Below, piece by piece: positions 46,748 to 56,681 of a stretch of DNA of 64,000 bases. The notes below the pieces were generated by a model. That model searched no databases. It saw only the letters and a program-made list of their open reading frames with translations, and had not been told where the DNA came from. This stretch comes from Pseudovibrio denitrificans JCM 12308 (GTDB lineage Bacteria; Pseudomonadota; Alphaproteobacteria; Rhizobiales; Stappiaceae). Positions within the stretch are counted from its first letter, which is position 1. The number at the start of each line of letters is the position of its first letter. A program made the position numbers and the translations under genes. The stretch is taken from the NCBI RefSeq assembly GCF_001310815.1, contig NZ_BAZK01000022.1, positions 1 through 64,000 of the forward strand, written 5' to 3'.

Positions 46748-47350
46748 TCAGAGTTGAGCAAGTGCCTTTTCGTTGGCTTTTGCCAGAGCTGGTCGGGCTA
46801 AAACTCTTGAGAAATAATCGCTTACTGGGCCTTCAGGCCACTCGAACTTGGAAACTTTGGCCCAGAATGCGCAGTGTCCAATGATGATATCGGCAATGGT
46901 GAAGGTGTCTCCCATCGCCCATGTGTTTCCATTCAGGCGTGTTTCCAGGTATTTCATCGACCTCGCCCATTCGAAGCGACAGGCTGGTTTGATGTCGGGG
47001 ACGCGCTGATCTTCCGGGTGAATGAATGAGTGTTTTGCAGCCATCCAGAGAATTGAGTCCATCTCATCCAGTGCAAAGTTTGTGAAACTGTCCTGTTGGG
47101 CACGTTCCAAAGTTCCAGCTGGGAAGGAAAGGCCTGAATGTTTGTCTGCCAGATATGTGCAGATGGCTGTTGAATCGTAAATGGTTTCATTGCCGACGAT
47201 CAGGGCAGGAATTTTGCCTGAAGGATTTACGGCATAAACATTTTCATGGTGCGGTTTACTTGGAACGACCTCGTAAGGCAGATCCAGCTCCTCCAAGAGC
47301 CACAAAACCCGCATGGTTCTTGATTGCGGGTGTCCGATAACTTTGTACAT
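46748..47350 (-). CDS. Glutathione S-transferase
   Basis: 200 aa. The N-terminal thioredoxin-fold domain has SRTMRVLWLLEELDLPYE and NPSGKIPALIVG with the cis-Pro; an all-helical C-terminal domain follows (GDTFTIADIIIGHC). AGGAGG lies close upstream of the ATG at 47350. The substrate is unknown. Confidence 0.9.
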   Translation of the reverse strand: MYKVIGHPQSRTMRVLWLLEELDLPYEVVPSKPHHENVYAVNPSGKIPALIVGNETIYDSTAICTYLADKHSGLSFPAGTLERAQQDSFTNFALDEMDSILWMAAKHSFIHPEDQRVPDIKPACRFEWARSMKYLETRLNGNTWAMGDTFTIADIIIGHCAFWAKVSKFEWPEGPVSDYFSRVLARPALAKANEKALAQL

Positions 47351-47835
47351 GAAATCCTCCTCATTTCCCTGATCATCGGCGGGCTTTGACGAAAAGGGAA
47401 GCCTCGTTGTTTGAGACTTGAGGATAAGGGCGGATGATTTGAACGGCGAAGCAGTTGATCCGGACGGTAGATTGACAGTTGAGCTGAAAGTTATGTCTTT
47501 CCTTGCGCTCTGCATAAGTTACCCCTCACAACTGAAGGGGTGATTGCTGCAGTGTCTCTTTGATAGCCTGATTTCATAAAATAACCATCAGAAGAAATTC
47601 CTCTGAAATGTTTGGAAATGGCGATCTTTTGCTGATATTGTCACCCCCAATATTTCAGGAAAGACACCTAATTCTATTCCCGGTGTCTGGTGACATAGTT
47701 TTTATTGTTTACCGTTACGGTGTTGCCATCGATAGCTTGGGCTGTTCATGAAATTAAACTGGCAACGAAGCTATTGGCGTCAGCGATGCAAAGAGTGCTT
47801 GCTGCAGATACTGGTAGGCGTGGAGCGACAATATC
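47351..47835. other. Gap between GST and D,D-carboxypeptidase
   Basis: A 485-base divergent region. A hairpin ACCCCT/AGGGGT lies near 47522-47541. No gene with a recognisable product is seen; weak AT-rich segments may hold promoters in both directions. Confidence 0.4.
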
Positions 47836-49179
47836 GTGAATTTTTCAGTTTATTGGATTGCGCAGAAGGTTCGATTTTTTGCTGTTTTCGCGGTAGCTCT
47901 GGGCTCATTGCTCTCAACGGCTCGTGCTGATATCGCTGCCTGGTTGCTGATGGATGCTGATAATGGTCAAGTGCTTGAGCATAATGCTGCTTTTGATCGC
48001 TGGTATCCTGCTTCTCTCACCAAAATGATGACCGCTTATGTGGCTTTTCAGCATATCTCACGAGGGGATATGGCGATGAGCGATATGGTGATGGTCTCTC
48101 AAAATGCACTCAATCAGCCGCCGAGCAAGATGGGTTTCAAGGTAGGGACCACAATCACGCTTGATAATGCGTTGAAGATGATCCTTGTGAAGTCTGCCAA
48201 TGATATCGCGGTTGCTGTGGCTGAGCGGGTTGGTGGGACTGAAGAAAACTTCATCACCATGATGAATGCTAATGCGCGACGCATGGGCATGTCGCACACC
48301 AACTTTGTAAACCCGCATGGTTTGCCGGACAATCGTCAGGTCACCACTGCGCGAGATATGGCTATTCTTGCGCGAGAGCTTTGGAACAAGTTTCCGCAGT
48401 ATCGCTCTTACATGAGCCATCCGGGAATTCGCTTTGGACGCAGAACGTTTCGGTCTGGGAACAGAGATTTTCTGCTGCGGACAGCTGGCGCGAACGGTAT
48501 GAAAACCGGCTATATCTGTAACTCCGGCTTCAATGTTGCGACCTCGGCCACGCGGAATGGCAGGACCGTTATTGCGATTGTTTTGGGGGCAGCTTCCAGT
48601 CTGGAACGGTCAGCTTTTGCCAAGAAGCTAATTGATTCCGGTTTTAAGAAGACCGTTGGAACGAACATTGGAGTCTTCCGTGGGAGCGGTAAACAAGCCC
48701 CGCCTAAAGACAGATATTGCAAGCGTAATGCCAAACCAACGGCTCAGCAGTTGGTGGATCGATTTGGCAGTAATCGTGGTTCTGCAAGCATGATGGCCTA
48801 TGCGGATGCTGGCAGCCCGAGTCCGAAAGGAAAATCCATTCGCCTTTCCAAAAAGAAGGTGAACTGGGGTTTGGTTTTTGAAGAGATCTTGGGGCCTCAG
48901 CTGAAGTCCTATGCACCGGTGACCGTTCGTGTTGGTAATGAGCATCCTGTTGTTGCGCTTAAGAAAATGGGCAATGCAGTGCCGATGCCGACACCGAAGC
49001 CAGGATCAAAGGGTAGTTTGGAAAGACAGCCGATTGGCGGTATTCAGCAGCCTGTTCTCAATGTGCCAGTGGGTAAGGGGGCTTCGCTGCAGCCATTAAA
49101 GTCCAGCTCTAAACGAGATTTGTTTGGCAGCCCAGGTGGGCTCTATGCTAATACGCCTGTCTTCGGTAAAACGCAGTAA
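47836..49179 (+). CDS. D-alanyl-D-alanine carboxypeptidase (PBP5/DacF-like)
   Basis: Periplasmic peptidoglycan enzyme that trims the terminal D-Ala. It starts at GTG 47836 with GGAG upstream. A signal segment (FFAVFAVALGSLLSTARA) precedes the catalytic triad motifs SLTK (Ser nucleophile), SAN and KTG (MKTGYICNSGF). The C-terminal half is longer than in simple DacC types and is Lys/Pro-rich; no SPOR domain was recognised. Total 447 aa. Confidence 0.9.
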   Translation: MNFSVYWIAQKVRFFAVFAVALGSLLSTARADIAAWLLMDADNGQVLEHNAAFDRWYPASLTKMMTAYVAFQHISRGDMAMSDMVMVSQNALNQPPSKMGFKVGTTITLDNALKMILVKSANDIAVAVAERVGGTEENFITMMNANARRMGMSHTNFVNPHGLPDNRQVTTARDMAILARELWNKFPQYRSYMSHPGIRFGRRTFRSGNRDFLLRTAGANGMKTGYICNSGFNVATSATRNGRTVIAIVLGAASSLERSAFAKKLIDSGFKKTVGTNIGVFRGSGKQAPPKDRYCKRNAKPTAQQLVDRFGSNRGSASMMAYADAGSPSPKGKSIRLSKKKVNWGLVFEEILGPQLKSYAPVTVRVGNEHPVVALKKMGNAVPMPTPKPGSKGSLERQPIGGIQQPVLNVPVGKGASLQPLKSSSKRDLFGSPGGLYANTPVFGKTQ

Positions 49180-49204
49180 CCGTAGCTACAGGCAGTGCAG
49201 AATT

Positions 49205-50362
49205 ATGGCTAGTACCCAAGAGAGGCGGAGTCCGCCAACACCAATCCCAATGAGCGTCATTACTGGCTTTTTGGGAGCAGGCAAAACAACGCTTCTTAAC
49301 CGCATTCTCAAAGAGCCAGTTCTGGAGAATACTGCCGTTATCATCAATGAGTTTGGTGAGATTGGACTGGACCATCTGCTGGTCGATACCATCGATGATG
49401 GCATCATTGAGCTCTCATCTGGTTGTTTGTGCTGCACTATTCGTGGTGATCTGATCAACACGCTGGAAGATATCCTGCGCCGTATTGATAATGGCCGGAT
49501 GAAGAAGATCGACCGCGTGATTATTGAAACCACCGGTCTGGCTGATCCTGCGCCTGTGCTTCATACTGTGATGCTGCATCCTTATCTCGTTATGCGATAT
49601 CGCCTTGATGGGGTGGTGACGCTTGTGGATTCGGTCAATGGACTTGATACCATTCACTCTCATGAAGAGGCGGTGAAGCAGGTTGCTGTTGCAGATCGTA
49701 TTGTTCTGACTAAGACTGATTTGGAAGAGCCGTCTGACGGGCTGATGGCAGAGCTGAAGCATCTGAACCCGGGTGCAACTGTGCTGAATGCGCAGGATGG
49801 ATCTGCAACTGCGGCAGCCCTCATCAATTGTGGTCTTTACAATCCTGAGACCAAGATCCCTGATGTTCAAAAGTGGCTGAAAGAAGAGGCCTATAAAGAA
49901 GGGCATAGCTCTCACGCTCATCACCATCATCATGGTGACGGGCACGGTCATGACCACCATCATGATCCAAACCGTCATGGTAAGGATGTGCGTGCGTTTA
50001 CGCTGGAAACGGATCGTGCTGTTTCAAATGCTGCGCTGGAGATGTTTCTGGATCTACTTCGTTCGGCGCACGGGCCTAAGCTGTTGCGCGTTAAAGGGAT
50101 TATTAAGACCGTAGAGCATCCGGAACAGCCTTTGGTGATCCACGGGGTGCAGCACGTGTTTCATCCGCCTGCACGGCTTGCTGAGTGGCCTGATGCTGAT
50201 CAGAGAACGCGTCTTGTGTTCATCACCAAAGGCTTGTCTGAGGGCTTTGTGAAGAAGATGTTTGATGCCTTCACCGGTGGTGTGGCTGCAGATACGCCGG
50301 ACCAGACCGCGATGATGGACAATCCGCTCTCTATTGGTGGGTTCAGCGGTACGTTTAAATAA
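49205..50362 (+). CDS. CobW/COG0523 family GTPase (metallochaperone)
   Basis: 385 aa. GFLGAGKTTLLN is the Walker A motif, CLCC in SSGCLCCTIRGD is the family's metal site, and TKTD is the nucleotide motif. A long histidine-rich loop (near HHHHHGDGHGHDHHH) lies before the C-terminal CobW domain, typical of Zn- or Ni-handling members. It starts 25 bases after the D,D-carboxypeptidase, so the pair may be co-transcribed; the functional link, if any, is unclear. Confidence 0.88.
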   Translation: MASTQERRSPPTPIPMSVITGFLGAGKTTLLNRILKEPVLENTAVIINEFGEIGLDHLLVDTIDDGIIELSSGCLCCTIRGDLINTLEDILRRIDNGRMKKIDRVIIETTGLADPAPVLHTVMLHPYLVMRYRLDGVVTLVDSVNGLDTIHSHEEAVKQVAVADRIVLTKTDLEEPSDGLMAELKHLNPGATVLNAQDGSATAAALINCGLYNPETKIPDVQKWLKEEAYKEGHSSHAHHHHHGDGHGHDHHHDPNRHGKDVRAFTLETDRAVSNAALEMFLDLLRSAHGPKLLRVKGIIKTVEHPEQPLVIHGVQHVFHPPARLAEWPDADQRTRLVFITKGLSEGFVKKMFDAFTGGVAADTPDQTAMMDNPLSIGGFSGTFK

Positions 50363-50383
50363 ACGACTGATTTGACCTAATAA

Positions 50384-50410
50384 AAAAGCCCGCTCATTTG
50401 GCGGGCTTTT
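50384..50410. terminator. Terminator between cobW and hbd
   Basis: AAAAGCCCGC pairs with GCGGGCTTTT over a 7-base loop; bidirectional between convergent genes. Confidence 0.9.
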
Positions 50411-50429
50411 GTGTTTCTGCAGTGCGCTC

Positions 50430-51311
50430 TTAGCGAGTTGGGACCGGCACTTCACCGCGGTAGTCATAGAAACCACGCTGGGTTTTGCGACCGAGCCAAC
50501 CAGCCTCAACGTACTTCACCAGAAGCGGGCATGGGCGGTATTTGGTGTCTGCCAAGCCTTCGTAGAGCACCTGCATGATGGAGAGACAGGTGTCGAGGCC
50601 AATAAAGTCTGCCAGCTGCAGTGGACCCATTGGGTGATTTGCACCCAGACGCATTGCTGTGTCGATTGCCTCAACAGAGCCAACACCTTCATAGAGAGTG
50701 TAGATTGCTTCGTTGATCATTGGCAGCAGAATACGGTTCACCATGAATGCTGGGAAGTCTTCTGAAACCGCAATGGTCTTGTTCAGGCCAAGGGTGTAGC
50801 CCTTAGAAATCTCAAAGGTTTCATCGCTTGTTGCAATACCACGCACGAGCTCTACGAGTTCCATCACTGGAACCGGGTTCATGAAGTGGATGCCGATGAA
50901 CTTTTCCGGACGGTCTGTTGCAGATGCAAGACGTGTGATGGAAATGGAAGAGGTGTTTGAACCAAGGATAGCATCTGGTTTCAGAACCGGACAAACGCTC
51001 TGGTAAACCTTGCGTTTGATCTGCTCATTCTCGCTCACCGCTTCAACCACGAGGTCTGCATCGCCAAGAGCGGAGACATCTTCAGAGGTTTTGATGCGAG
51101 TTAGAGCAAGGTCACGCTCTTCTTCGGTGATGGTACCCTTAGAGATCTGACGGGCCATATTGCCGTTGATGCTGGCAAGACCATTGTCGATACGATCCTG
51201 ATCGATATCGTGAAGGATTACATCATAACCAGCCAAAGCACTAACGTGTGCGATGCCATTGCCCATTTGACCGGCGCCAATTACACCGACTTTCTTTACT
51301 TCGACCACCAT
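50430..51311 (-). CDS. hbd: 3-hydroxybutyryl-CoA dehydrogenase
   Basis: 293-aa NAD-dependent enzyme for 3-hydroxyacyl-CoA, used in butanoyl-CoA or polyhydroxybutyrate-type metabolism. VGVIGAGQMGNGIAH is the Rossmann site; SSISITRLA, GIHFMNPVPVMELVE and the C-terminal GANHPMGPLQLAD are family motifs. Start ATG 51311. It follows etfA on the same strand after 146 bases that include a weak hairpin at 51401-51435. Confidence 0.93.
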   Translation of the reverse strand: MVVEVKKVGVIGAGQMGNGIAHVSALAGYDVILHDIDQDRIDNGLASINGNMARQISKGTITEEERDLALTRIKTSEDVSALGDADLVVEAVSENEQIKRKVYQSVCPVLKPDAILGSNTSSISITRLASATDRPEKFIGIHFMNPVPVMELVELVRGIATSDETFEISKGYTLGLNKTIAVSEDFPAFMVNRILLPMINEAIYTLYEGVGSVEAIDTAMRLGANHPMGPLQLADFIGLDTCLSIMQVLYEGLADTKYRPCPLLVKYVEAGWLGRKTQRGFYDYRGEVPVPTR

Positions 51312-51400
51312 TGTCAGATCCAAATTCTTACAAGCACTCTCTAAACGTGCTTTGACGTTCTCGTAACAACATACATCGCAAGTCTTGCTTCAAACAGCAA

Positions 51401-51435
51401 GAACCCCAGAATGAAATATTAACATCCCGGGGTTC
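51401..51435 (-). terminator. Weak hairpin between etfA and hbd
   Basis: GAACCCC pairs with GGGGTTC with a 21-base loop and no good T tract. It may give partial termination before hbd. Confidence 0.35.
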
Positions 51436-51457
51436 CTGAAAAGCTAATCAAATATGA

Positions 51458-52387
51458 TTAGAGGGCTTTTTCCAGTTCAGGAAGAGCCTCGAACAAGTCT
51501 GCGACCAGTCCATAATCAGCAACCTGGAAGATTGGTGCTTCTTCGTCTTTGTTGATTGCGACGATGATCTTGGAATCTTTCATACCTGCAAGGTGCTGAA
51601 TTGCACCGGAAATGCCACAAGCAATGTAAAGATCAGGCGCCACAACCTTACCGGTCTGACCAACCTGCCAATCGTTTGGTGCGTAACCAGCATCAACTGC
51701 AGCGCGGGATGCGCCGATTGCTGCGCCAAGCTTGTCAGCGACTGGGGTGATGACTTCGTTGAACTTCTCTTCAGAACCGAGAGCACGACCACCGGAGATG
51801 ATGATCTTAGCGCCAGCCAGTTCAGGACGATCGGAAGCAGCGATTTCTTCACCAACGAAGGAGGAGATTGCCGGATCAGCAGAAGCTGCAGCAGCTTCAA
51901 CTGGTGCGGAACCACCTTCAGCAGTTGCTGCGAAGGATGCTGTACGAACAGTCAGAACCTTCTTTGCATCTGCAGATTGTACGGTCTGGATTGCGTTGCC
52001 TGCGTAGATTGGACGTTTGAAAGTGTCCGCAGATTCAACAGCGATGATGTCAGAGATCTGCATTACGTCGAGCTTTGCAGCTACGCGTGGCAGAGTGTTC
52101 TTACCGTTGGTTGTCGCAGCAGCAACGACAGCGTCGTAGTTACCTGCGAGAGCAACAATCAGATCGCCAACTGGTTCAGCAAGCTGATGCTCGTAAGCTG
52201 CATCGTCAGCGACGAGAACTTTAGCAACGCCGGACAGTTTGGAAGCAGCTTCAGCCGCTGCACCACAGTCTTTACCAGCAACGAGGATGTGAACGTCGCC
52301 GCCCATTTCAGCAGCTGCAGTCAGCGCTTTAGCGGTTGCTTCGTTCAATGCAGAATTTGAATGTTCAGCCACAAGAAGCGTGGTCAT
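51458..52387 (-). CDS. etfA: Electron transfer flavoprotein alpha subunit
   Basis: 309 aa. The C-terminal FAD domain carries IIISGGRALGSEEKF and a VGQTGKVVAPDLYIACGISGA stretch. Works with EtfB as electron acceptor for acyl-CoA dehydrogenases. It is 23 bases after etfB. Confidence 0.95.
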   Translation of the reverse strand: MTTLLVAEHSNSALNEATAKALTAAAEMGGDVHILVAGKDCGAAAEAASKLSGVAKVLVADDAAYEHQLAEPVGDLIVALAGNYDAVVAAATTNGKNTLPRVAAKLDVMQISDIIAVESADTFKRPIYAGNAIQTVQSADAKKVLTVRTASFAATAEGGSAPVEAAAASADPAISSFVGEEIAASDRPELAGAKIIISGGRALGSEEKFNEVITPVADKLGAAIGASRAAVDAGYAPNDWQVGQTGKVVAPDLYIACGISGAIQHLAGMKDSKIIVAINKDEEAPIFQVADYGLVADLFEALPELEKAL

Positions 52388-52410
52388 ATTACTAACTCCT
52401 TTGACCTGTC

Positions 52411-53159
52411 TTAGAGAACGCCAGCTTCGTTTTTGAGCTTGTCGACCAGCTCTTCAACGGAACCTACTTTGACGCCTGCCTTACGTGCTTCAGGTTCAGC
52501 AGTGTTCAGAACCTTTAGGCGAGGGGTTGCGTCTACACCGAAGTCTGCGAGAGTTTTCTCAGCAATCGGCTTCTTCTTTGCTTCATGATGTTTGGCAGAG
52601 AAGCGTAGCGAGGCTCGTTCAGACGCAGATCGGTGGTAACAATAGCTGGCATGTTCAGCTTAACAGTCTGCAGGCCGCCGTCGATTTCGCGGGTGACGTC
52701 TACAGTGTTGTCGCCAAGGTCAACCTTGGATGCGAAGGTGCCCTGTGCCCAGCCCAGAAGTGCAGCAAGCATCTGACCAGTCTGGTTGCAGTCATCATCG
52801 ATGGCCTGTTTGCCAAGGATTACGAGACCTGGCTCTTCTTCCTCAACGATGCCTTTGAGAACTTTTGCAACAGCAAGCGGCTCAACGGTGTCGTCAGTCT
52901 GAACCAGAATACCGCGGTCGGCGCCCATTGCGAGGCCGGTGCGAATGGTTTCAGTTGCTTGCTTAGGGCCGATGGAAACAACAATGATCTCAGTTGCTTT
53001 GCCGGCTTCTTTTAGTCGGAGTGCCTCTTCAACGGCGATTTCGTCGAATGGGTTCATGGACATTTTGACGTTTGCCAGTTCAACGCCAGAGCCGTCCGCC
53101 TTCACGCGAACTTTTACGTTATAGTCAACGACCCGTTTTACGGGCACGAGAATTTTCAT
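52411..53159 (-). CDS. etfB: Electron transfer flavoprotein beta subunit, frameshifted
   Basis: Starts MKILVPVKRVVDYNVKVRV at 53159 with the usual motif VEEALRLKEAGKATEI and LGKQAIDDDCNQTGQ. At about 52581 one G of a GGC (AAGGCA read as AAGCA) is missing. The next frame continues KKKPIAEKTLADFGV to VEELVDKLKNEAGVL and stops at 52411. Corrected length is 250 codons. The flanking gene order is conserved. Confidence 0.92.
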
Positions 53160-53258
53160 GTTCCTAGAACCTCCACTAGAAAAACAGGGGAGTTTGCGTC
53201 GTAACCTAGTTGTTCAGACACTCTTTCCGCCGGGCTACCAGAGCCAAAAGGGAATGCA

Positions 53259-53273
53259 AATTGCATTGCAATT
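53259..53273. promoter_or_regulatory. Palindromic operator candidate upstream of etfB
   Basis: AATTGCATTGCAATT is a perfect 15-base palindrome with a central T. It contains TGC-N3-GCA, the pattern bound by PhaR-type regulators in several alphaproteobacteria. It lies 100 bases upstream of etfB. No phaR gene is in the window, so the regulator is unknown. Confidence 0.45.
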
Positions 53274-53448
53274 GCGGCGACCGTAATGAGCTATTTTGGG
53301 GCTGTCAACGATCGCCTAGGGTAAATAGGTATTGGGTTTCAACCAATGTATAAGGCCTAGTGGCCTTAAGGTGAAGATAGTTGTCCATAAGTGTTGATAG
53401 TTTACCTATTCGTCAAGCACCTGTGGCCGATTTTTGATCAAAAAATCG

Positions 53449-54024
53449 CTATCTGTTTTTGCCTGCCACCCACAAAACATCGCCTTCACCCTTCAGATTT
53501 GCGTAGCGAGACGCAACAAAGAAGAGGTCAGAGAGGCGGTTGAGGTATTGCAGGGCTTGCTTGTTGACCTTCTCTTTTTGGTAGAGCGCGGCGACGAGGC
53601 GTTCTGCACGGCGAGACACTGTTCTGGCCTGGTGCAGGTATGTCGCCAGTGGTGTTCCACCTGGTAAGACGAATGATTTCAACGGGGTAAGCTCAACATT
53701 CATCTGGTCAATTGCGTCTTCCAGAGCGCTGACCTGATTTTCTGTAATGCGGAGAGGCTCGTATCCGAGGTCTTCGCCGGTATCCGGGATTGCCAGATCG
53801 GCGCCGAGATCGAACAGGTCGTTTTGAATGCGGCCGAGCAGTTCGTCCAGCACGGGCATCTCTTTGGATGCATGCAGGCGAACAATGCCGACAATAGAGT
53901 TGGTTTCGTCAACGGTTCCATAGGCTTCGATACGCAGATCGTGCTTTTGTCTGCGCTCGCCGCTGCCCAGAGCAGTGGTGCCGTCATCGCCAGTTTTTGT
54001 ATAGATCTTATTGAGGGTGACCAT
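53449..54024 (-). CDS. Cob(I)yrinic acid a,c-diamide adenosyltransferase (PduO type)
   Basis: Attaches the adenosyl group of B12 coenzyme. 191 aa; IYTKTGDDGTTALGSGER is the PduO-family ATP motif, EAYGTVDETNSI follows, and VSRRAERLVAAL closes the site. It is upstream of etfB on the same strand with a 289-base gap carrying the operator candidate. Confidence 0.92.
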   Translation of the reverse strand: MVTLNKIYTKTGDDGTTALGSGERRQKHDLRIEAYGTVDETNSIVGIVRLHASKEMPVLDELLGRIQNDLFDLGADLAIPDTGEDLGYEPLRITENQVSALEDAIDQMNVELTPLKSFVLPGGTPLATYLHQARTVSRRAERLVAALYQKEKVNKQALQYLNRLSDLFFVASRYANLKGEGDVLWVAGKNR

Positions 54025-54048
54025 TTTCTACCGTTTCAAACCAAAAAA

Positions 54049-54243
54049 TCAGGATGTGCTTGCCAAATAAACAGATAGCATAATCAATATGATAGCCGCG
54101 AACTGCAGCAGAACGCGATATCTCATCAGCTTTTGCGAGCGATTAGGATCTCCGCCGCGCATCATGTTCCAAAGGCCGAGAGCGAGGACCAGAGCGACGG
54201 CGAGAAGGGCAATAGGAACCAGAGTGGCAACAATACCGCTCAT
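54049..54243 (-). CDS. Twin-transmembrane HIG1-like protein
   Basis: 64 aa, from ATG 54243 with GGAG just upstream. Two hydrophobic helices (LVPIALLAVALVLALGLW and LLQFAAIILIMLSVYLA) flank GGDPNRSQKLMRYRV, which matches the HIG1 pattern found next to respiratory or B12 genes. 24 bases separate its stop from the adenosyltransferase start. Confidence 0.75.
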   Translation of the reverse strand: MSGIVATLVPIALLAVALVLALGLWNMMRGGDPNRSQKLMRYRVLLQFAAIILIMLSVYLASTS

Positions 54244-54285
54244 TAAAATCTCCAATCATTGAACACCTCTTGTTGAGGCGTCGGA

Positions 54286-54822
54286 TTAATTCAGAACCAC
54301 AATAGAGACATTAAGGATGGCTGCAAAGCTAACCCAAAGGAGATAGGGCAGATATAGCCATGCTGCAAAGATTTGCGCTCTATAAAACAGGCGGAAAGTG
54401 AAAAAACTTAGCGCGAGCAAGATGATAAGGACAACGAGACCTAAAGTGGGGTTTTGCTGTCCAAAGAAAGCCCAAGACCAAATTCCGTTTAAAAACAACA
54501 GAATAACGAAAGTTATCTGAAGGCTCGTTTTTGCGGGTTTCCGGGTTGCATCATTGGTACCAGTCTGTTGAAACTCAGTGGCCAGCCAGATGCTGATGGC
54601 AAGAAGTGTGTAAAGAACAGACCAAACCGGTGCGAAAAGCCAGTCTGGTGGATTGAAAGATGGCTTGGTGAGGGAGGCATACCACTCCGGAATAGCCGGC
54701 GTAGTGACGATGCCGCCGTAAGCTGCTGTGGCGTAACACAAAAGTCCCCATCCAACGAGACGACTCCAGACAACTCTGTTCTTTAACTTGGCTTTTGTGG
54801 TGTCGCTTAAGGGCACGGACAT
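54286..54822 (-). CDS. TspO/MBR family protein
   Basis: 178 aa, five predicted membrane helices. PEWYASLTKPSFNPPDWLFAPVW is the signature stretch and WSVLYTLLAISIWLATEF follows. In alphaproteobacteria TspO binds porphyrins and modulates tetrapyrrole-dependent expression. It is divergent from the MFS gene. Confidence 0.9.
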   Translation of the reverse strand: MSVPLSDTTKAKLKNRVVWSRLVGWGLLCYATAAYGGIVTTPAIPEWYASLTKPSFNPPDWLFAPVWSVLYTLLAISIWLATEFQQTGTNDATRKPAKTSLQITFVILLFLNGIWSWAFFGQQNPTLGLVVLIILLALSFFTFRLFYRAQIFAAWLYLPYLLWVSFAAILNVSIVVLN

Positions 54823-55000
54823 TCCTTTTGAAAGGTTTTGTGCGAAATTGCGTTTTTTACGCTTATTTCCGCGTTGGTTTGCGTTGTTACGTCAGCGGTC
54901 AGCATAACGATGTATTAGGTGCTCTACACAGCTTGCATTTTTCTAAAATATCACGCTAGATATTTATATTAGTCGTTTCTCTCTCTTCAAAGCTTTCCCC

Positions 55001-56152
55001 ATGACACAACAAGCAGTGCTCGGTGCGCGCGATGTGAATCTTATTCGCGGCGTCTTCTTTCTTCAACCTATAGCGCTTGGCGCCTGGTTTCCACGTATCG
55101 CAGAAATTCAGCAAAGACTTCAGGTGAGTGAAGGGGAGTTTGCGCTGGCTCTGGTTGGTATGCCGGTGGGCTTGCTGATCATGTTAATGTTCGCTGGTCG
55201 GTTGACAGAAAAGTTTGGTGCGCGTCAGCTTTTGATCATCGGCTTGTTTGCGTTCATCTGCCTGATGCCGCTTCCGACTTATGCGAGCTCCATTCTGGAA
55301 CTCTTCGTGTATCTGGCTGTTGTTGGCAGTTCGCTGGCGTTTGTTGAGCTCTGCATGAATGTGATTGCGGATAAGACGGAGCGGAAGAGTGGGCAGCTGA
55401 TTATGTCTGGCTGCCATGGTTTGTGGAGCCTGGGCGTGCTGGTGGGAAGTCTGATCAGCTCCGGGTTTTCCTGGGTTGGTTATGGGCCGTCTGAGAGCAT
55501 CCTGATGGTGAGTGGGATGGCGTTGTTGCCAGCGCTGTTTACTTCCTACAGTCTGACAGAAGGGCGTGAGCCTGATGTTGCTGAAAAGTCCGAGGATGGC
55601 TTCCAGATGCCAAGTGGGGCGCTGGTCGCCGTGTGTTTCTTTGCATTTGGCATCACCATGACAGAAGGCGCGATTGCGGACTGGTCTGCGATTTATGTGA
55701 CTGATCTGTTTGATCTTTCCGCTGGATATGCCGGTATTGCCTACAGCACCTTTGCGATGATGCTGACCTTTGGCCGCCTGACGGGTGACTGGTTGCGGTC
55801 CCGTGTTGAGGTTCAGGTTGCCGCTGCAGGTATTGTTGTTCTCGCGCTCATTGGTGTTGGTATTCTGGTGTTCTCACCGAATTACGCTGTGTCTCTGCTT
55901 GGTTTTGGTCTTGTTGGCCTCGGTGTTTCCGGCGGGTTCCCACTGGCAGTGACGGCTGCTGCTGAAAAACCGGGCCGTTCTGCTGCCGCCAATGTGGGCC
56001 TGATGACTCAGATCGCGCTCGGTGGTTTCCTCGTTGGTCCGCTCGTCATCGGTTATGCGGCTGATCATCTTGGCATTCAGGGTGGCTTCATGCTGATGCT
56101 TCCTGCACTTGTGCTGAGCCTGTTTATGAGCCGGTCTCTGATTAAGCGGTGA
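55001..56152 (+). CDS. Major facilitator superfamily transporter
   Basis: 383 aa with about twelve membrane helices. GRLTEKFGARQLLIIG is the loop-2/3 motif and GRLTGDWLRSRVEV its C-terminal counterpart. The family suggests a sugar or drug-type exporter, but the substrate is not clear. The GNAT gene follows on the same strand, 10 bases away. Confidence 0.85.
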   Translation: MTQQAVLGARDVNLIRGVFFLQPIALGAWFPRIAEIQQRLQVSEGEFALALVGMPVGLLIMLMFAGRLTEKFGARQLLIIGLFAFICLMPLPTYASSILELFVYLAVVGSSLAFVELCMNVIADKTERKSGQLIMSGCHGLWSLGVLVGSLISSGFSWVGYGPSESILMVSGMALLPALFTSYSLTEGREPDVAEKSEDGFQMPSGALVAVCFFAFGITMTEGAIADWSAIYVTDLFDLSAGYAGIAYSTFAMMLTFGRLTGDWLRSRVEVQVAAAGIVVLALIGVGILVFSPNYAVSLLGFGLVGLGVSGGFPLAVTAAAEKPGRSAAANVGLMTQIALGGFLVGPLVIGYAADHLGIQGGFMLMLPALVLSLFMSRSLIKR

Positions 56153-56162
56153 GGGGGATGAG

Positions 56163-56624
56163 ATGCGAGCGATAGAGATTAGGTTCCGAGGTATCCCTGC
56201 AAAGCTCACCTATAAGCTTCGTCAGCAGGTACTTTGGCCGGATTCGCCGATTGAGCGCGTTATGGTGCCGGAAGATCACCAGGCTCTTCATATCGGCGCC
56301 TTTGAAGAGGAGAATCTGATTGGCGTCGGGTCTTTCTTCTTCGATCTCCCGTCCGTGAGACTGCGAAAGCTGGCTGTTCTGCCAGAAAAACAAGGGTGTG
56401 GTATCGGAAGCAACCTCATCCGCTTCGCAGCAAGCCAGCCCGAACTGCAAAAGGCAGATTACATCTGGTGTGACGCAAGAAAAGACGCCGCTTCATTCTA
56501 CCAACGCCTCGGTTTCCAGATTGAGGGAAATACCTTCGAGAAATTTGGTGTAAGTTACCTACGCGCCCGCGCCAAGATTGTTGAGCTGACTGGGGAAATA
56601 ATTAAAGACGGCATTAGGGCTTGA
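56163..56624 (+). CDS. GNAT N-acetyltransferase (single copy)
   Basis: 153 aa. The acetyl-CoA motif is QGCGIGSNLIRFA, and DAASFYQRLGFQIEG is near the end. It is a small, distinct GNAT, not of the array type at 13.8-17.3 kb. It is likely co-transcribed with the MFS gene. Confidence 0.88.
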   Translation: MRAIEIRFRGIPAKLTYKLRQQVLWPDSPIERVMVPEDHQALHIGAFEEENLIGVGSFFFDLPSVRLRKLAVLPEKQGCGIGSNLIRFAASQPELQKADYIWCDARKDAASFYQRLGFQIEGNTFEKFGVSYLRARAKIVELTGEIIKDGIRA

Positions 56625-56681
56625 GAGACCATAGATTACATACACCTTAACGCGTGCGGCTATAGAGGACGTCAAAGTTTG

